In this document: one piece after another, positions 55,718 to 64,000 of the stretch | Position numbering within the stretch: the stretch's first letter is position 1 | Layout: the number at the start of each line of letters is the position of its first letter | From: CAYMYN01 sp964394665 | GTDB lineage: Bacteria > Planctomycetota > UBA1135 > GCA-002686595 | DNA: 64,000 bases | Reading direction: 5' to 3' | NCBI GenBank assembly: GCA_964394665.1 | Contig: CAYMYN010000024.1 | Span: 1 to 64,000 of the forward strand | Notes under the pieces: model-generated | What the model saw: only the letters and a program-made list of their open reading frames with translations | The model's database searches: none | Told to the model about the DNA's origin: nothing | Made by a program: the position numbers and the translations under genes

Positions 55718-57238
55718 ATGGATTTCCTCAAGGAACTGGGCATCGCCGACGTGAACCACGGTGCCTACGACGGCACTTGGATCGAAACCTCTGGGAAGCT
55801 CCTCGAGAGCCGCAACCCGGCCACGGGCGAGGTCATCGCGCGGGTGCGCCAGGCGACCGCCGCCGACTACGAGCGCACGGTCGCCGCGGCCCAGGCCGCC
55901 TTCCTGCGCTGGCGGAACGTGCCGGCTCCCCGGCGCGGCGAGGTCGTGCGCCGCATGGGCGACGCGATCCGCGCCCACAAGGATGCCCTGGGGCGCCTGA
56001 TCACCCTCGAGATGGGCAAGATCCTCCAGGAAGGCCAGGGCGAGGTGCAGGAGATCATCGACATGGCCGACTTCGCCGTCGGCCAGTCGCGCATGCTGTA
56101 CGGCCTCTCGATGCACTCCGAGCGCCCCGGGCACGCGATGCGCGAGCAGTGGCACCCCCTGGGCGTGGTGGGCGTCGTCACGGCCTTCAACTTCCCGATG
56201 GCGGTCTGGGGCTGGAACACGCTCCTGGGCCTCGTGTGCGGCGACGCCCAGGTCTGGAAGCCGGCCAGCTCGACCCCGCTGTGCGCCATCGGCCTCACGA
56301 ACGTCGTGCGCCCGGTGCTCGAGGCGGAGGGTTTCGGCGCCCTGGCCTCGCTCGTCATCGGCCCGGGCCGTGAGGTCGGCCAGCGCCTGCTCGAGGACCC
56401 GCGCGTGCCCCTGGTCTCGTTCACGGGCTCGACCGCGATCGGCAAGGACGTGGCGCGCACAGTCGGTGGACGCCTGGGGCGCACGATCCTCGAGCTCGGC
56501 GGCAACAACGCCGTGGTCGTGCTGGCCGACGCGGACCTCGACCTGGCCCTGCCGGCGATCCTGTTCGGCTCGGTGGGCACCGCCGGCCAACGCTGCACCT
56601 CGACCCGCCGGGTGTTGGTGGAGGAGCGCGTCGCCGACGAGGTCGAGCGGCGCCTGGCGGCGGCCTACGAGGGCATCCGCATCGGCGATCCGCTCGACCC
56701 TGCGACGCTCTGCGGCCCGCTCGTCGAGCCGGGCGCGGTCGACCAGATGCTCTCGGCCCTGGCGCGGGCCAAGGAAGAGGGCGGGACCGTCGTGCGCGGC
56801 GGCGAGAAACTCATCCTCCCGGGCAAGTTGGCCGGCGGCAACTTCGTCTCGCCGGCCATCGTGCGGGCGAAGAACTCGTACTCGATCGTGCAGGAGGAGA
56901 CCTTCGCGCCGATCCTCTACCTGATCCGCGTGAAGGACCTCGACGACGCCATCGCCCAGCACAACGACGTGCCCCAGGGCCTCTCCTCGTCGATCTTCAC
57001 CCTGAACGTGCGCAGCGCCGAGCGGTTCCTCTCGGCGGCCGGCTCGGACTGCGGGATCGCGAACGTGAACATCGGCACCTCGGGGGCCGAGATCGGGGGC
57101 GCCTTCGGCGGCGAGAAGGAGACCGGCGGCGGCCGCGAAGCGGGCTCCGACGCGTGGAAGATCTACATGCGCCGCCAGACGAACACCGTCAACTACTCGA
57201 CCGAGCTGCCCCTGGCCCAGGGCATCCAGTTCGGCTGA
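55718..57238 (+). CDS. amaB: ALDH7-type 2-aminoadipate semialdehyde / piperideine-6-carboxylate dehydrogenase
   Basis: The 506-aa enzyme is a complete aldehyde dehydrogenase: WHPLGVVGVVTAFNFPMAVWGWN, VSFTGSTAIGKDVA, the general base Glu in LELGGNNA (E259) and the nucleophile Cys in AGQRCTSTRR (C293). The C-terminal NVNIGTSGAEIGGAFGG, KETGGGREAGSDAWK and YMRRQTNTVNYS is the signature of the ALDH7/antiquitin family, which oxidises the semialdehyde formed from lysine by LAT to 2-aminoadipate. LAT lies 18 kb away at 37893. No Shine-Dalgarno sequence is seen; an ATG-type start nine codons upstream is possible. It converges on the membrane glycosyltransferase gene with seven bases between. Confidence 0.93.
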   Translation: MDFLKELGIADVNHGAYDGTWIETSGKLLESRNPATGEVIARVRQATAADYERTVAAAQAAFLRWRNVPAPRRGEVVRRMGDAIRAHKDALGRLITLEMGKILQEGQGEVQEIIDMADFAVGQSRMLYGLSMHSERPGHAMREQWHPLGVVGVVTAFNFPMAVWGWNTLLGLVCGDAQVWKPASSTPLCAIGLTNVVRPVLEAEGFGALASLVIGPGREVGQRLLEDPRVPLVSFTGSTAIGKDVARTVGGRLGRTILELGGNNAVVVLADADLDLALPAILFGSVGTAGQRCTSTRRVLVEERVADEVERRLAAAYEGIRIGDPLDPATLCGPLVEPGAVDQMLSALARAKEEGGTVVRGGEKLILPGKLAGGNFVSPAIVRAKNSYSIVQEETFAPILYLIRVKDLDDAIAQHNDVPQGLSSSIFTLNVRSAERFLSAAGSDCGIANVNIGTSGAEIGGAFGGEKETGGGREAGSDAWKIYMRRQTNTVNYSTELPLAQGIQFG

Positions 57239-57245
57239 CGCACCG

Positions 57246-58508
57246 TCAGGGGGCGGTGTGGGCTCGGGCGCGCTCCGCGCGGCCGCGCTCGAGCAGCGTC
57301 CCCAGGGCGAGCGCGGCCGGGATCACGTAGAAGGTCGCCACGCTCTGGCGGAAACGCACGTTGCCGTAGAAGACCAGCGCGGTCGCGACCGTGGCCACCA
57401 GGGGTAGCACCAGGATCCAGGCCAGGACGCGGTCGCGGCGCCAACACAGCACCCAGCCGACCAACGCGAAGGGCGCCGTCACGATCCACGAGAGCGCGAA
57501 GGCCCAGTCGACGAGTGGGTTGGCGGGGTAGGCGAAGGCGGCGAACAGCCGCCGCAGCTTCCAGTAGGCCAGGCGCGGCAGCTCCTCCGGGTGCGCGCGC
57601 ACGAACTCGAGTCCGTACTGCCAGGAGAGGCGATCCTGCTCGAACTCGTCGCCCGTCAGGGGTTGCTCGGGGCTCACCAGGCGCGTGACCTCGATCCAGC
57701 TCCCGATGCGGTGCGGGTCGGCGAGGATCCGTTCGTTGTGCGCTCCCCAGAACGTGCAGCCGCCCACGGTCGAGAGCGTCGGCTTGCCCATCACGGCGGC
57801 GTTGCGGCCGACCCACGCCCCCAGCACCAACGCGAAGGCGACGCTCAGCGCCAGGAGCCGCGGCAGGGCCCGCCGCCGCGCGTCCGCGCCCACGAGTGCG
57901 AGCAGCAGCCAGGCAGGCGGCAGCACGAGCAACGCCTGCGGCCGCGTCAGCGCCGCCAGGCCCAGGGCCAGGCCCGCGCCGAGGGCCAGGGCGAGCGGGG
58001 TCTCGGTGCGCCAGGCGCGGTAGGTGAGCAGGCCCGCGAGCGAGAGCCAGAAGAGGAAGGGCCCCTCCGACAGGAAGTGCATGCCGAAGTAGGCGTGGGC
58101 CGGCATGAGCGCCATCCAGAGCCCCGCCAGGAGACCGATCCGGGTTCCGAAGGCCTCCCGCGCCAGCAGCGCGGCGAGGGCGCAGGTGAGCGCCGAGAGG
58201 AAACAGAACCATAGCCGCCCCGCGCGCCAGTCGCGGCCGAAGGCGAGGTAGGCCGGCAGGAGGGTCAGGGAGGTCCCGGGGGGCCGGAACGCCGTCGGGT
58301 GCCCCTGGGCGTCGGCGTAGCCCAGGCCCGCGGCCAGGCTGGCCGCGTATTGCTCGTAGTCGAGCTGATCGGGCTGGGCGCCGGCGTCGGGCGGCGCGCC
58401 CAGCCCCACGAAGCGCACCGTCAGGACCACCCGCAGGGCGAAGGCCAGGGCCAGGATCGCGACCAGGGCCAGCAGGAAGCTGCGGGTGGGGGACGGGTTC
58501 GCGGCCAT
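57246..58508 (-). CDS. ArnT/PMT-like (GT39/GT-C) membrane glycosyltransferase
   Basis: The 420-aa product is mostly membrane helices, about ten to eleven. The N-terminal FLLALVAILALAFALRVVL is followed by a periplasmic loop with acidic residues (QPDQLDYEQYAASLAAGLGY). FRPPGTSLTLLPAYLAFG, HAYFGMHFLSEGPFLFWLSLAGLL and LAALTRPQALLVLPPAWLLL come next. The D/E in loop 1 and FRPPG are typical of GT-C enzymes that take sugar from polyprenyl phosphate. A periplasmic segment (GGCTFWGAHNERIL) precedes the last helices. The DPM-like enzyme at 29804 could supply donor (inference). The ATG at 58508 follows TAGGCT by ten bases. Confidence 0.88.
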   Translation of the reverse strand: MAANPSPTRSFLLALVAILALAFALRVVLTVRFVGLGAPPDAGAQPDQLDYEQYAASLAAGLGYADAQGHPTAFRPPGTSLTLLPAYLAFGRDWRAGRLWFCFLSALTCALAALLAREAFGTRIGLLAGLWMALMPAHAYFGMHFLSEGPFLFWLSLAGLLTYRAWRTETPLALALGAGLALGLAALTRPQALLVLPPAWLLLALVGADARRRALPRLLALSVAFALVLGAWVGRNAAVMGKPTLSTVGGCTFWGAHNERILADPHRIGSWIEVTRLVSPEQPLTGDEFEQDRLSWQYGLEFVRAHPEELPRLAYWKLRRLFAAFAYPANPLVDWAFALSWIVTAPFALVGWVLCWRRDRVLAWILVLPLVATVATALVFYGNVRFRQSVATFYVIPAALALGTLLERGRAERARAHTAP

Positions 58509-58518
58509 GTCGGGCCAG

Positions 58519-58524
58519 AGCCTA
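58519..58524 (-). promoter_or_regulatory. -10-like box TAGGCT for the membrane glycosyltransferase gene
   Basis: TAGGCT on the minus strand lies ten bases before the ATG at 58508 and matches the box before the gene starting at 3018. Confidence 0.35.
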
Positions 58525-58564
58525 CCGTCGTGCCGCGGCCCGGACACGCCCCGAGCGCGACGCG

Positions 58565-61036
58565 TCAGAGCCCGAGTTCCTGGAACAGCGCGATCACCGG
58601 TGCGGCGTTCTGCAGGTATCCGGCGCCGAAGTTCGGGACGTTCTCGATCTCGCCCCCGGCCATGGCCAGGGCCCTGACCAGGAAGACGGGGTCGCCGGTC
58701 AAGCGGAAGCCGTAGGCCAGCGTGCCCCAACCTTGATAGTTGTCGTGGCCCAGGCGCGTGTTCGGGGGCACGTCCTCGCAGTAGGAGGGCTCGGCGAACG
58801 AGAAGGGCCCGGTCGCGGCGTAGAAGTGCACGCGCTGCTGGACCGGGTCCCAGAACAGGTCCGAGACCATGGCGCGGCTCGAGGCGGCCAGGATCGTCCC
58901 CAGGCGCGCGGTCTGCGCGGGCCGGTGGGCGCCGTACACGCTCTGGCGCATGCCCCACAGGGCGTTCTCGAGGATCGCCTCGCTGATCGATTGGCGCACG
59001 CGGTGCAGGCCGCCGAAGAGGTCGATGTTGGGGTTCGTGCCCAGGACACCCGTACAGCGGTCCTGGCCCTTCTCGACCAGGTCGAGGAGCGTGTCGCACC
59101 AGCCTTCGAGGGCCTCCCTGCGGTCGGGATCGGAGAGGGCATGCGCCACGACCACCGTGTCGATCTCCCAGCCGGTCCCGCGGTGGATGCGCGCTCCGCG
59201 GCCGGGATAGGCATCGACGTCGTTGCGCACGTGGACCATGCCGATGGCGATCGCGTCGCCGTTGGGGCTGTTGGGGAAGTCGCTGTAGGTCAGGCGCACG
59301 GCTTCGGCCTGCATCAGGAGGTCGTCCTTGGCGAGCGCGTCGTTGCCGAGCCAGGCAAGCACCTTCAACGGGCGCGTGTAGCGCCCCAGGTGTTGGTCGT
59401 CGATGTGCTGGAACTTCTCCAGGGCGGCCTGGTAGGGCGGCGTGCGCCCCTGCTGCAGGACCGCGTCGACCTGGAAGCTCGGCGCGGCGTTGAAGCCGAA
59501 GGGATCCCCGAGCCAGAGCACCGGCTTGATCCAGACCCAGGTCGGGTTCCAGCGCGCGTCGGGTCCCCCGGGAAGCAGCCAGTCCTCGAGACGCGTCGCG
59601 TCGCCGCCGGCATCGTAGAGGGCGGTGGCATGCCGGCTGTTGTACATGCGCGCGGCGGCCTGGAAGGTTCGGTAGCCGGTGCGCGAGCCGACGAAGGCCA
59701 CGTCGGCGCCGGTGTGGAACTCGATCTCGTCGCCCCCTGGCGCGTATCCGATCCCCAGGCCCCAGGGGTGGGCCCAGCCCAGGACGGGCGAGAAGATCGG
59801 GAAGGGCCACAGGTCGGACTCGCCGCTCGCCAGGGTCCGGTGCAGGTCCTCGAAGCCCTCGTCGAGCTTCTGCCGCAGGGCCGCCACGTCGAGGAAGTCG
59901 AGCCTCGGGAGGGGTTGCTTCTGCGTGAAGTAGCGACCCGTGGCCGGATTCCACCAGGACGCCAGGCGCCTGCCCGTGCTGGTCCAACCGTCGACGCAGA
60001 AGCCCAGGTTGCGCTCCTGCAACGACGAGAGCGCCGCCTGCGCAGCCCCATCGCGGTAGAGGACCAGGCGACGGACCATCTGGGCCTGCGGCGGCATCAC
60101 GTGCAGCTTGCCCTCCGGTAGGGACTCGAGCAACGGGAAGACCCAGGCCCCCTCGCGCTCCACCGGCCGACCGAGGAAGGGATCCTCGAAGGCGGCCGCG
60201 ACGTTCCAACCCAAGGGGATGCGCAGCCGAAGGCCGTCGAAGTACAGCTCGCGGTTGGGGTCGTCGAGCGGCGTCGAGAGGTCGCGACCGCTGCCGCCGT
60301 TGTAGATGCGCAGGTCGAGCGAGACGACCGAGTCCCCGACCCAGCGCGTCACGTAGGCGTGCACCGCGACGTGGTGGGCGAGGGTCCCGCTCGCGCCGCC
60401 GACCGGGGTACGGGGCACGAGCACCTCGTGCGTGCGCACCTGGTCGGCGCAGATCCCGGACCGGCGCTGACGCAGATCGCGTGTGTCGTCGCGCAGGTCG
60501 CGCAGCAGATCGGCGGAGTAGACGTGCCCGAAGACGTCGCGCGTCTCGAGCTCGATCCCGTGCTGCACGAGCGCCGCGATGCCCGGGCCGGCGACGAACG
60601 GCTCGGCCGGCACGGGTAGGTGCAGCACGTCGAACTCGATCGGCGTGCCGGGCGTGGCCCCCGACGGCCGGCGCACGTGCGCCAGGAGCTCGACTACGTC
60701 CGCGCCGTCGTTCGGCCCCGCGTAGCGGCTGACGATCTCGAGCTGCGCCGGGCTGAGCCGTCCCTCGCGGTCGCGCACCTGGTAGGGGGTGAGCCTCTCC
60801 CGGCCGTGCCAGGTGCGGTGCGGAACGGGCAGCGTGGCGCGCAGGACGAAGGTCTCGACGGCGGGGGCCTCGAGTCGGATGCGCGCCACGAGCTCGGGCG
60901 CGCCGGCGGGGAGGTGGTCGGAACCGCTGCGCTCGGGGGCCGGCCGCGGTCGGTCGGCGCAGGGCAGGGCGGGTTGCAGGAGGGTGCAGGTCAGCAGCGC
61001 GACGCCACGCAGCGGACGAAACCAGGTGTGGAGCAT
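58565..61036 (-). CDS. Large secreted protein of unknown family, paralog 1
   Basis: The 823-aa product has a signal peptide (MLHTWFRPLRGVALLTCTLLQPALP). The first ~330 residues look beta-rich (VVSLDLRIYNGGSGRDLSTPLDDPN; LYFDGLRLRIPLGW). The rest is helical with conserved aromatic and acidic stretches: WNPTWVWIKPVLWLGDPFGFN, FQHIDDQHLGRYTR, LAWLGNDALAKDDLLMQAE, GRGARIHRGTGWEID and GWGTLAYGFRLTGDPVFL. This pattern resembles an alpha/alpha-toroid as in some polysaccharide lyases and glycosidases. That is a guess and I do not recognise the family. It is the same family as the next gene upstream and follows TACCCT by six bases. Confidence 0.85.
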   Translation of the reverse strand: MLHTWFRPLRGVALLTCTLLQPALPCADRPRPAPERSGSDHLPAGAPELVARIRLEAPAVETFVLRATLPVPHRTWHGRERLTPYQVRDREGRLSPAQLEIVSRYAGPNDGADVVELLAHVRRPSGATPGTPIEFDVLHLPVPAEPFVAGPGIAALVQHGIELETRDVFGHVYSADLLRDLRDDTRDLRQRRSGICADQVRTHEVLVPRTPVGGASGTLAHHVAVHAYVTRWVGDSVVSLDLRIYNGGSGRDLSTPLDDPNRELYFDGLRLRIPLGWNVAAAFEDPFLGRPVEREGAWVFPLLESLPEGKLHVMPPQAQMVRRLVLYRDGAAQAALSSLQERNLGFCVDGWTSTGRRLASWWNPATGRYFTQKQPLPRLDFLDVAALRQKLDEGFEDLHRTLASGESDLWPFPIFSPVLGWAHPWGLGIGYAPGGDEIEFHTGADVAFVGSRTGYRTFQAAARMYNSRHATALYDAGGDATRLEDWLLPGGPDARWNPTWVWIKPVLWLGDPFGFNAAPSFQVDAVLQQGRTPPYQAALEKFQHIDDQHLGRYTRPLKVLAWLGNDALAKDDLLMQAEAVRLTYSDFPNSPNGDAIAIGMVHVRNDVDAYPGRGARIHRGTGWEIDTVVVAHALSDPDRREALEGWCDTLLDLVEKGQDRCTGVLGTNPNIDLFGGLHRVRQSISEAILENALWGMRQSVYGAHRPAQTARLGTILAASSRAMVSDLFWDPVQQRVHFYAATGPFSFAEPSYCEDVPPNTRLGHDNYQGWGTLAYGFRLTGDPVFLVRALAMAGGEIENVPNFGAGYLQNAAPVIALFQELGL

Positions 61037-61042
61037 GCGGAG

Positions 61043-61048
61043 AGGGTA
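61043..61048 (-). promoter_or_regulatory. -10-like box TACCCT, leaderless promoter candidate
   Basis: On the minus strand TACCCT is followed by six bases and then the ATG at 61036, so the second paralog gene can be transcribed on its own. Confidence 0.45.
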
Positions 61049-61125
61049 GGGACACCCCTCCGTTCGCGCGCGGGCCCGTGCTCTACATTTCGGTCACCCG
61101 GCCGTGAACCCCGCTTCAGGCCGGG

Positions 61126-63612
61126 TCAGGAGTCCAGGTTCTGGAAGAGGGCCAGGGCCGGCGAGACGTTCTGCAGGTAGCCGGCGCCGAAGTTCGGCAC
61201 GTTGCCGATGTTCCCGCCGGCCATCTCGAGGGCCTTGTTCAGGAACAGCGCGTTCCCGGTGAGCCGATAGCCGTAGGCGAGCGTGGGCCATCCCTGGTAG
61301 TTCTCGTAGGAGAGCTGACCGTCCGGCGGGACGTAGTTGCAGAAGGGCGGCTGCGTGGCGTCGTGGGGCCCGAGCGCGGTGTAGAAGTGCGGTTGTCCGT
61401 GCTGCGCGTTCCAGAACATGGACGACACCATCGCATAGGAGGAGCGGATCAGGATGTTGCCCAGGCGCGCGGACATCTCGGGCCGCTCATCCGCGTACAC
61501 GCTGAGCCGCATGCCCCACAGGCCGTTCTCGAGGATCGACTCGCTGATCGACTGACGCGCGCGGTACTGACCGCCGAACTGATCGCCGTTGGGGTTGCTG
61601 CCGAGAACACCGGTGCAGGCGTCCTGCGCGCGCTCGAGCAGGTCCACGATGCCGTCGCACCAGGCGGCGAGCGGAGCCCGCCAAGACGGCAGAGCGAGCG
61701 CGTAGGCCGTCGCCACCGCGTCGACCTCCCAGCCGGTGCCGCGATGCACCCTTGCTCCACGACGGGGATACAGGTCGACGAACTGCGCCACCGTGTACAT
61801 GCCGATCGCGATGCCCGCGCCCTGGGTGTCGTTGGGGTAGTTGCTGTAGGTCAGGCGCACCAGCTCGGCCTGCATCAGCAGGTCGTCCTTGGCCAGGGCG
61901 TCGTTGCCCAGCCAGGCCAGCACCTTGGGCGGGCGCGTGTAGCGCACCAGGTGCTGGTCGTCGATGTGCTGGAAGGCCAGCAGGGCGTTCTCGTAGTCGG
62001 GCTGACGCTGCTGGAACACGACCGCGTCCACCTGGAAGCTAGGTGCCGCGTTGAAGCCGAAGGGATCCCCGAGCCAGAGCACGGGCTTGATCCAGACCCA
62101 GGTCGGGTTCCACTGCCCGGTCGGTCCGCCGGGCCGCAACCAACTCTCGAGCCGCGTGGGTTCACCATCCGCGTCGTAGAGCGTCGTCGCGTGCCGCGCG
62201 TTGTACATGCGGTGGGCCATCTGGAACGTGCGATAGCCCGCTTGCGAGGCCATGTAGGCCACGTCGACGCCGGGGAAGAACTCGATCTCGTCCCCGCCGT
62301 GGGCGTAGCCGATGCCGTGCCCGTAGGGGTGGGCCCAACCCATCACGCCGTGCAAGATCGGTAGGGGCCAGGGATTGGCGATGCCCTGGGCGAGGGTGTC
62401 GCGCAGGTACTCGAAGGTGTCCTCGAGGCGCGTGCCGAGCTCCGCCAGGTTCAGGCCGGCGAGCGAGGGCATGGGCTGGCGGGGTGCCAGGTAGCGCGCG
62501 GTGGCCGGATTCCACCACGACGCCAGGCGCTTGCCCGTGGGCGAGGTGCCGTCCATGCAGAAGGCGAGGGACTGCTCCTCGACCACCGTGCGCGCGGCGG
62601 GGAGCTGCCCGTCGCGGTACAGCACCAGGCGCCGCGAGAGGTTCGCCTGGGGCGGCATCATGTGGAGCTTGTCCCCGTCCAGCGGCTCGACCAGCGACAC
62701 GATGCGTTCGTTCCCGGAGACCACGTCCAGGCCCCGGAACGGATCCTGGAAGGCCGAGAGCGCGTGCCAGCCGGCGGGGATGCGCAGGAAGAAGCCGTCG
62801 AAGTAGAGCTTGGCGTTGGGATCGTCGAGTGGATCGGCGAGGTTGCGTCCGCTGCCGCCGTTGTAGATGCGCAGGTCGAGCGAGACGACGTCGCCTTCGC
62901 TCCAACTCGTCACGTAGGCGTGCACGCCGACGTGGTGGGGGAGCGTGCCGGTCGGGCCCGCGACCGGGTTCTCGGCGACCAGGATCTCGTGCGTGCGGAC
63001 CTGACGCGCCGCGTGACCCTCGCGCAGGCGGCGCAGGTCGCTCGTGTCGTCCCGCAGGTCGCGCAGCAGATCGGCGCGGTAGCGGTGCCCGAACACGTCG
63101 CGCGTCTCGAGGCGCACGCCGTGCGCCAGGAGGTCCGCGAACGCCTGCGTGGGCGCGAACGCGCTCGGCGTCCCTGGATCGAAGAGCACGTCGTAGACCA
63201 GCCGCTGGCCGCTCGTCGCGCCGACCGGGCGCTCGACGCGCGCGAGCACCTCGACCACGTCGGCCCCGTGCTCGGGGTTGGCGAAGCGGCTGACGATCTC
63301 GAGCTGGGCCGGGCTCACCAGCCCATCGGCGTTGCGGACGCGGAAGGGCGTGGCGCCGTCCGCGCGTGGATACACGCCGGCCGTCAGCGGGACGGTGCCG
63401 CGCAGCACGAAGTGCTCGGTCTCGGGAGCGTCGAGCTGCAGGCGCGCGACGACCTCGCCCGGCGCGTACTCGACGCTGGGCGGTGTCAGGTCGTCGATGC
63501 CGCCGTTGAGCAGCAACCCCGAAGTCAGGAGCCCGTCCCCATTGCTGCAACCGGCGAGGAGCGCGAGGCCGAGCAGGATCGCCCGACCGCCGATGCCTCG
63601 GACGCCGCACAC
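61126..63612 (-). CDS. Large secreted lipoprotein of unknown family, paralog 2
   Basis: The product (828 aa from a GTG at 63612) opens with a lipoprotein signal, RGIGGRAILLGLALLAGC. It then matches paralog 1 along its length: VSLDLRIYNGGSGRNLADPLDDPN, WNPTWVWIKPVLWLGDPFGFN, FQHIDDQHLVRYTRPPKVLAW, GARVHRGTGWEVDAV and YQGWPTLAYGYRLTGNALF. In aligned blocks well over half the residues are identical. Starts further upstream are possible (GTG at 63645, ATG at 63723 or GTG at 63780), but they would put the signal peptide far inside the protein. The function is unknown. One copy is lipidated and the other probably released. Confidence 0.82.
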   Translation of the reverse strand: MCGVRGIGGRAILLGLALLAGCSNGDGLLTSGLLLNGGIDDLTPPSVEYAPGEVVARLQLDAPETEHFVLRGTVPLTAGVYPRADGATPFRVRNADGLVSPAQLEIVSRFANPEHGADVVEVLARVERPVGATSGQRLVYDVLFDPGTPSAFAPTQAFADLLAHGVRLETRDVFGHRYRADLLRDLRDDTSDLRRLREGHAARQVRTHEILVAENPVAGPTGTLPHHVGVHAYVTSWSEGDVVSLDLRIYNGGSGRNLADPLDDPNAKLYFDGFFLRIPAGWHALSAFQDPFRGLDVVSGNERIVSLVEPLDGDKLHMMPPQANLSRRLVLYRDGQLPAARTVVEEQSLAFCMDGTSPTGKRLASWWNPATARYLAPRQPMPSLAGLNLAELGTRLEDTFEYLRDTLAQGIANPWPLPILHGVMGWAHPYGHGIGYAHGGDEIEFFPGVDVAYMASQAGYRTFQMAHRMYNARHATTLYDADGEPTRLESWLRPGGPTGQWNPTWVWIKPVLWLGDPFGFNAAPSFQVDAVVFQQRQPDYENALLAFQHIDDQHLVRYTRPPKVLAWLGNDALAKDDLLMQAELVRLTYSNYPNDTQGAGIAIGMYTVAQFVDLYPRRGARVHRGTGWEVDAVATAYALALPSWRAPLAAWCDGIVDLLERAQDACTGVLGSNPNGDQFGGQYRARQSISESILENGLWGMRLSVYADERPEMSARLGNILIRSSYAMVSSMFWNAQHGQPHFYTALGPHDATQPPFCNYVPPDGQLSYENYQGWPTLAYGYRLTGNALFLNKALEMAGGNIGNVPNFGAGYLQNVSPALALFQNLDS

Positions 63613-63952
63613 CTTCCCCGGGTGACGCGCCTGCCCGCGCACCACCTCGAACCCCTGGCTACCCACCGCTGTGCTCCTGGCTGGGAACTCGCAGGCCGGG
63701 CCCGGGATGGTCCGGGCCTTCATCTCCTGTCCGCTGCGCTTGTCGGAACGGTGGATGGAGCGACCTGAAGGAATCTCCACTCCGGCGGAGCAGGGTGGGT
63801 GAGCGTTGTGTGCGCCCAGCTCGCCACGGCCTACTCGCTCTCGCAGGGGCGCCGCAGCCGGCGTCCAACGGCAGGGCGGGCCCCCCGCGACATCCGTCGC
63901 GGGGGGCCCGCCCCCGTTCCCCGCGCCACGGGGCGCCAGGAGGCTGCTAAGC
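63613..63952. other. Intergenic region holding an 18-bp hairpin
   Basis: About 340 bases lie between the lipoprotein paralog and the partial gene at the right edge. Apart from possible upstream starts of the former, no gene is supported. The main feature is the hairpin at 63874-63913, described separately. Confidence 0.5.
63874..63913 (-). terminator. Perfect 18-bp hairpin after the partial gene
   Basis: Bases 63874-63891 (GGGCGGGCCCCCCGCGAC) pair perfectly with 63896-63913 across a four-base loop (ATCC). It lies about 40 bases beyond the stop of the minus-strand gene at the window edge. Neither side carries a U-tract, but the stem is the strongest in the window and its position fits a transcript end. 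Confidence 0.7.
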
Positions 63953-64000
63953 CTAGAGCCGTACGTACTCGAACTCGACCGGCTGGGAGTTGATGCCCTT
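63953..64000 (-). CDS. 3' end of an unidentified gene (partial)
   Basis: Read on the minus strand from the window edge, an open frame encodes KGINSQPVEFEYVRL and then TAG. The fragment is too short to assign. The hairpin downstream at 63874-63913 supports it being a genuine gene end. The gene continues beyond the window. Confidence 0.45.
   Translation of the reverse strand, partial: KGINSQPVEFEYVRL

Overview
The window is a very GC-rich bacterial chromosome segment (well above 65% G+C by eye), densely coded on both strands. No rRNA, tRNA, CRISPR array, prophage or intact insertion sequence was seen. The cell plan looks Gram-negative: there are many Sec signal peptides and lipoboxes, and YidC has the large periplasmic N-domain. 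Shine-Dalgarno sequences are rare. Several genes are secreted proteins with TPR, DUF1570-like peptidase, NHL or PD40 modules. This mix suggests a Planctomycetota-like organism, but that placement is inference and no rRNA is present to test it.

Layout. 0-17.4 kb holds housekeeping genes: mutL, a secreted protein (minus strand), miaA, a lipoprotein (minus), then nadD, a MraY/WecA-like transferase, a metallophosphoesterase, yidC, mnmE, nrdR, a degenerate anaerobic-RNR-like protein with two ATP-cones, and smc, which ends in a textbook terminator. 17.6-23.4 kb has an M28 peptidase divergent from the prkA-yhbH-spoVR operon. 23.4-30.5 kb is a surface-glycan cluster: an NHL lipoprotein, three single GT2 enzymes and one GT2-GT4 fusion. 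30.5-41.4 kb has a metallo-beta-lactamase-fold hydrolase with an SGNH-like protein, an M28-PA-PDZ lipoprotein, a PD40 lipoprotein, yidD-rnpA, an aldehyde-dehydrogenase pseudoenzyme, lysine 6-aminotransferase, rlmN and a DHH phosphoesterase. 41.4-47 kb has a 167-bp MITE-like element, a 1199-aa secreted TPR/peptidase/thioredoxin protein and, convergent to it, a protein resembling a metal-less version of the same peptidase fold. 47.3-57.2 kb has the tig-clpP-clpX protein-quality cluster, a GNAT acetyltransferase, a kinase/P-loop fusion, NUDIX, ettA and an ALDH7-type semialdehyde dehydrogenase. 57.2-63.6 kb has an ArnT/PMT-like membrane glycosyltransferase and two large secreted paralogs of a family I do not recognise. 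The last 48 bases are the 3' end of another minus-strand gene.

Functional links. LAT (37.9 kb) and the ALDH7 enzyme (55.7 kb) together would convert lysine to 2-aminoadipate. NrdR and the RNR-like protein share a translationally coupled unit. PrkA, YhbH and SpoVR form the conserved stress/sporulation-type trio. Tig, ClpP and ClpX form the usual folding/proteolysis unit.

The most interesting observations are these. (1) A recurrent -10-like box (TAGGAT, TAGAAT, TATCCT, TACCCT) sits exactly 6-7 nt before start codons, which predicts leaderless mRNAs. (2) Three apparent pseudoenzymes (RNR-like, ALDH-like, peptidase-like) lie beside functional partners. (3) There is a short CTAG-bounded inverted-repeat element. 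(4) Two different repeat families are each confined to gaps between convergent genes. (5) A tandem pair of secreted proteins of about 820 residues has no recognised function.
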